DNA from: Flavobacterium anhuiense
GTDB taxonomy: Bacteria; Bacteroidota; Bacteroidia; Flavobacteriales; Flavobacteriaceae
Assembly: GCF_900101855.1 (NCBI RefSeq)
Contig: NZ_FMVC01000003.1
Span: forward strand, 518,902-582,901
Reading direction: 5' to 3'
Length of the DNA stretch: 64,000 nt
The position numbers and the translations under genes were made by a program. Every line of letters starts with the position of its first letter. Within the stretch, counting starts at the first letter, position 1. Shown here piece by piece: positions 61,555 through 64,000 of the stretch. The notes under the pieces are model-generated. The model saw nothing but the letters and a program-made list of their open reading frames with translations, had not been told where the DNA came from and made no database searches.

Positions 61555-62658
61555 ATGACATCTGAAATAATAAGCAAATACCTTTCAAATGAAGCTTCGG
61601 AACAAGAAGTTCAGGCACTTTTTGACTGGATCGAGGCATCTGACGAAAACAAAAATCAATTTATAAAGGCTAAGAAGATCTGGGCATTAACCACTCTTTC
61701 TTCTGATTTATCTATTGAAACCGCTCCGGTAATCCAGATGCAACCCAAAAATAAAATCAGACAGTATGTACAGTACGCTGCGATATTTTTAGTATTTCTG
61801 GGCTTAGGAACGACTATTTTCTTATTGAACAAAACAACTGAAAATCCAAAAGAAATTGTTCTGGAATTGGGCGACGGCCGTCTGGAATATTTATCTGGAA
61901 AAGCTCAGACTGCTTTGCTAAATGATAAAGGCGAATTGATTGCCAAAAAATTTCCGAATGAAATTGTTTATTTTGGTAAAGTCGCAGATCAAAAAGTGAT
62001 TTACAATACTCTCTCTGTTCCGTACGGAAAACGTTTCAAACTTAAACTCTCAGATGGTACTATTGTGAGTTTAAATTCCGGAACAAGTTTACGTTATCCA
62101 GAACAGTTTGGTCTAAATGGAAACCGAGATGTATACTTAACCGGTGAAGCATTTTTTGAAGTGGCAAAAGATAAAATGCATCCGTTTATCGTTCATGCAA
62201 ATCAGGCAGATATTGAAGTTCTCGGGACTACCTTTAATGTGAGCGCATATCCTGAAAACCCTACAGTTAATAGTACATTAATTGAGGGAAGCATTCGAAT
62301 GTCTGAAGCTGCTAATTCTACCAACGTTATTCTGTTAGAACCAAATCAAATGGCAACATGGCAGAATAACTCGAAAAAACTGGCTGTAAAAGAAGTCGAT
62401 CCAGCCTTTTATGTTGCCTGGACAAAAGGTGAGCTTGCTTTTAAAGACACGCCATTTTCTATAATCGCTAAAATTATTCAGCGTACTTATGATGTTGAAA
62501 TTATCAACGAAAATTCTGATTTGGCCAAACAGAATTTCACAGGTACAATTAAAATTAGCGAATCTAGTGTCGAGAACATTTTAGACCTCCTAAAACGTGA
62601 CACGCCTTTTAATTATTCAATTGACCAAAAAACCATTACAATTACCAATCCGCGATAA
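61555..62658 (+). CDS. FecR-type anti-sigma factor
   Basis: The protein has 367 residues from ATG 61555 (MTSEIISKYLSNEASEQEV), which gives the standard N-terminal anti-sigma helix pattern; a GTG start at 61519 would add 12 unlikely residues. Its cytoplasmic sigma-binding part (1-~75) ends in one transmembrane helix (YAAIFLVFLGLGTTIFLL, about 82-99). The periplasmic FecR domain contains LSDGTIVSLNSGTSLRYP and FFEVAKDKMHPFIVHANQADIEVLGTTFNVSAY. A DUF4974-type C-terminal domain (LAFKDTPFSIIAKIIQRTYDVEI) follows. It senses the loaded outer-membrane transporter and releases the sigma factor. It is 67 bp after the sigma gene and 10 bp before the transporter gene. Confidence 0.92.
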   Translation: MTSEIISKYLSNEASEQEVQALFDWIEASDENKNQFIKAKKIWALTTLSSDLSIETAPVIQMQPKNKIRQYVQYAAIFLVFLGLGTTIFLLNKTTENPKEIVLELGDGRLEYLSGKAQTALLNDKGELIAKKFPNEIVYFGKVADQKVIYNTLSVPYGKRFKLKLSDGTIVSLNSGTSLRYPEQFGLNGNRDVYLTGEAFFEVAKDKMHPFIVHANQADIEVLGTTFNVSAYPENPTVNSTLIEGSIRMSEAANSTNVILLEPNQMATWQNNSKKLAVKEVDPAFYVAWTKGELAFKDTPFSIIAKIIQRTYDVEIINENSDLAKQNFTGTIKISESSVENILDLLKRDTPFNYSIDQKTITITNPR

Positions 62659-62668
62659 ATACATAACC

Positions 62669-64000
62669 ATGACATTTACGATACTGCCCTTTTTAAGAAA
62701 AATTCTGTTTTTCTTAGCCATTCTCTTATCTGGATTTAAAGGATTTTCTCAGAATAAACTCATAACATTACACGTAAAAAATAAACCTATAAGCCTAATT
62801 ATCAAATCTATTGAAGAACAAAGTGATTTTAGAATCATTTATAATGCAAAAAAAATAGATACCGATCAATTAGCTGATTTAGATGTCAATAATGCCACCT
62901 TAGAAACAGCTTTAAAGAAGTTGCTGAAAGGCACGAATATCTCCTACTACATTCAGAAAAAGCAAGTTTTATTGACAGATGCGACTCGAGTTGATAAATC
63001 TAATTCTGGTAACCAGGAAACTGAACGGATGATTAAAGGAACAGTTTACAGCGCAAAAGACAAACAGCCTCTTCCTGGTGCCACTATTCGCGTAAATGGA
63101 ACTGGAATGGGTGCCATAACCGATTCAAATGGAAAATTTGCTTATGAACTAAAAGGCGAAAACATTAAGGATCAGATTCTTGAAGTTGCTTATTTAGGAA
63201 TGGAACCACAATCGCAAACAGCGGGTTACAAAAAAGAATTTGTTTTTTATCTTCAAGAAGTTACAGATGAATTGAATCCTGTTATCATTACTTCTTCTTA
63301 TGGAACTACAAAATTAAAAGAAGAAATTGTCGGAAGTATTTCGACTTTACAGGCAAAAGACATCGCAGTTGAACAGGCTTCTGAAAGTTTTGACAAAATG
63401 ATTACAGGACAAATTGCAGGGGTTTTGGTCGAAAATACTTCTGGTGTTGGCGGACCAGTTAAAATCAATATTCGCGGGCAAGGAACTTTATCTTCTTTAA
63501 GCGGTGCCATTTCAGGAACTTCTTCTCAGCCTCTCTTTATTGTTGACGGTGTTGTAATGAGTGAGGAATATGCTATTGACAGCGCCAATTTTAACGGAAG
63601 TGGTGATTTTGCCGAAAATCTGGCAAATCCTTTAATGAAAATTGCACCAGAAAATATCGAAACTATTTCTGTTTTAAAAGATGCCGCAGCAGTTGGAATT
63701 TATGGGGCTGATGGAGCTAATGGCGTGATTTTGATTACAACTAAAAAGGGTAAAAAAGGAAAAACACAATTTGGTTTTTCAAATCAGCTTGGAGTTTCTT
63801 CTGCCATTAATCAGATTAAATATTTAAGCGGAGAGCAATACACAGAACTGCGAAATGAGTTTATGAAGAATACTACACCTGGTTATGTTCCCGTTTCTTA
63901 CAACGGCATTAACACAGATTGGTTCAATATATTAAACCGCGCAGGAATATACAATAAGTACAATTTTAATGTTTCGGGTTCTACTTCTAAATTTTCGTAC
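62669..64000 (+). CDS. SusC/RagA-type TonB-linked transporter with STN signalling domain (partial, cut by window end)
   Basis: The first 444 codons are in the window from ATG 62669. A signal peptide (residues 1-28, ending GFSQ) is followed by an STN (secretin/TonB N-terminal) domain (~32-105: ITLHVKNKPISLIIKSIEEQSD). A CarboxypepD_reg-like domain (~120-200: IKGTVYSAKDKQPLPGATIRV) and the plug come next (NPVIITSSYGTTKLKEEIVGSI, VLKDAAAVGIYGADGANGVILITTKKGKKGK). The STN domain is the contact for FecR, which completes the sigma/FecR/transporter relay encoded just upstream. The barrel continues beyond the window. No SusD is seen in the window for this copy; it would be expected downstream. Confidence 0.93.
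   Translation, partial: MTFTILPFLRKILFFLAILLSGFKGFSQNKLITLHVKNKPISLIIKSIEEQSDFRIIYNAKKIDTDQLADLDVNNATLETALKKLLKGTNISYYIQKKQVLLTDATRVDKSNSGNQETERMIKGTVYSAKDKQPLPGATIRVNGTGMGAITDSNGKFAYELKGENIKDQILEVAYLGMEPQSQTAGYKKEFVFYLQEVTDELNPVIITSSYGTTKLKEEIVGSISTLQAKDIAVEQASESFDKMITGQIAGVLVENTSGVGGPVKINIRGQGTLSSLSGAISGTSSQPLFIVDGVVMSEEYAIDSANFNGSGDFAENLANPLMKIAPENIETISVLKDAAAVGIYGADGANGVILITTKKGKKGKTQFGFSNQLGVSSAINQIKYLSGEQYTELRNEFMKNTTPGYVPVSYNGINTDWFNILNRAGIYNKYNFNVSGSTSKFSY

Noticed and set aside
62669..64000. Possible degraded transporter, because no full-length frame is present
   Set aside because: The frame is open to the last base of the window, so it is simply cut by the window end.

Overview
The window looks like chromosomal DNA of a low-GC member of the Bacteroidota, most likely a Flavobacterium or close relative. 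This rests on features characteristic of that phylum: type IX secretion (T9SS) sorting domains of both type A and type B, a PorP/SprF protein, SusC/SusD pairs, a hybrid two-component regulator, an ECF sigma/FecR/SusC cassette, and promoters of the TTG-N17-23-TAnnTTTG type. Genus is inference. I see no tRNA, rRNA or CRISPR array.

Layout. (1) 1-1310: a lone IS1595-type zinc-ribbon fragment and a lysine-rich, histone-H1-like protein. (2) 1916-16043: a surface-adhesin unit made of an 11.2-kb gene for a ~3735-residue repeat protein with a type B T9SS C-terminus, then a PorP/SprF protein and an OmpA/PD40 protein, closed by a terminator. (3) 16159-16572: a hotdog-fold dehydratase homologue lacking the expected catalytic His. 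(4) 16734-34024: a polysaccharide utilization locus (PUL). On the minus strand, in transcription order, it has SusC, SusD, a GH5-like lipoprotein, a clan-J hydrolase, a GH2 enzyme, a GH43 enzyme, an aldose 1-epimerase and a GH43 lipoprotein. A divergent hybrid two-component sensor/regulator completes it. The enzymes suggest a hemicellulose or pectin side-chain glycan containing pentose or galactose; the substrate is not proven. (5) 34187-43974: a LytTR/LytS two-component pair, a CPBP protease, a TonB receptor, a tiny membrane protein with a Cys-rich GNAT enzyme, DoxX, a quinone-oxidoreductase-like dehydrogenase, another GNAT and an AraC regulator. (6) 44053-52722: an esterase, a second DoxX protein, a TauE/DUF1634 pair, a flavin monooxygenase-like protein, a siderophore receptor and a thiolase. 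(7) 53064-58813: a secreted sugar-dehydrogenase-like multidomain protein with a type A T9SS tail, then SdhA and SdhB without a cytochrome b gene. (8) 59025-64000: a divergent DapB-like reductase, a DUF1810 protein, and the start of a second PUL-type locus (ECF sigma, FecR, STN-containing SusC cut off by the window end).

The most distinctive non-genic signal is the intergenic DNA. It carries several families of inverted repeats: CGCAGATT, GCAAAG, CACAGATT, CCCGATAGCTATCGGG, 7-bp-phased ATAATTC or AATTAG words, CTCCGGAG hairpins and CCTACGGA hairpins. There is also a pair of ~190-bp MITE-like elements in opposite orientation. At least three open reading frames take their stop codon from inside a heptad repeat.

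I found no clearly new multi-gene system. The best candidates for follow-up are the giant two-zone adhesin, the hotdog protein with a replaced catalytic residue, the SdhAB pair without an anchor gene, and the repeat families.
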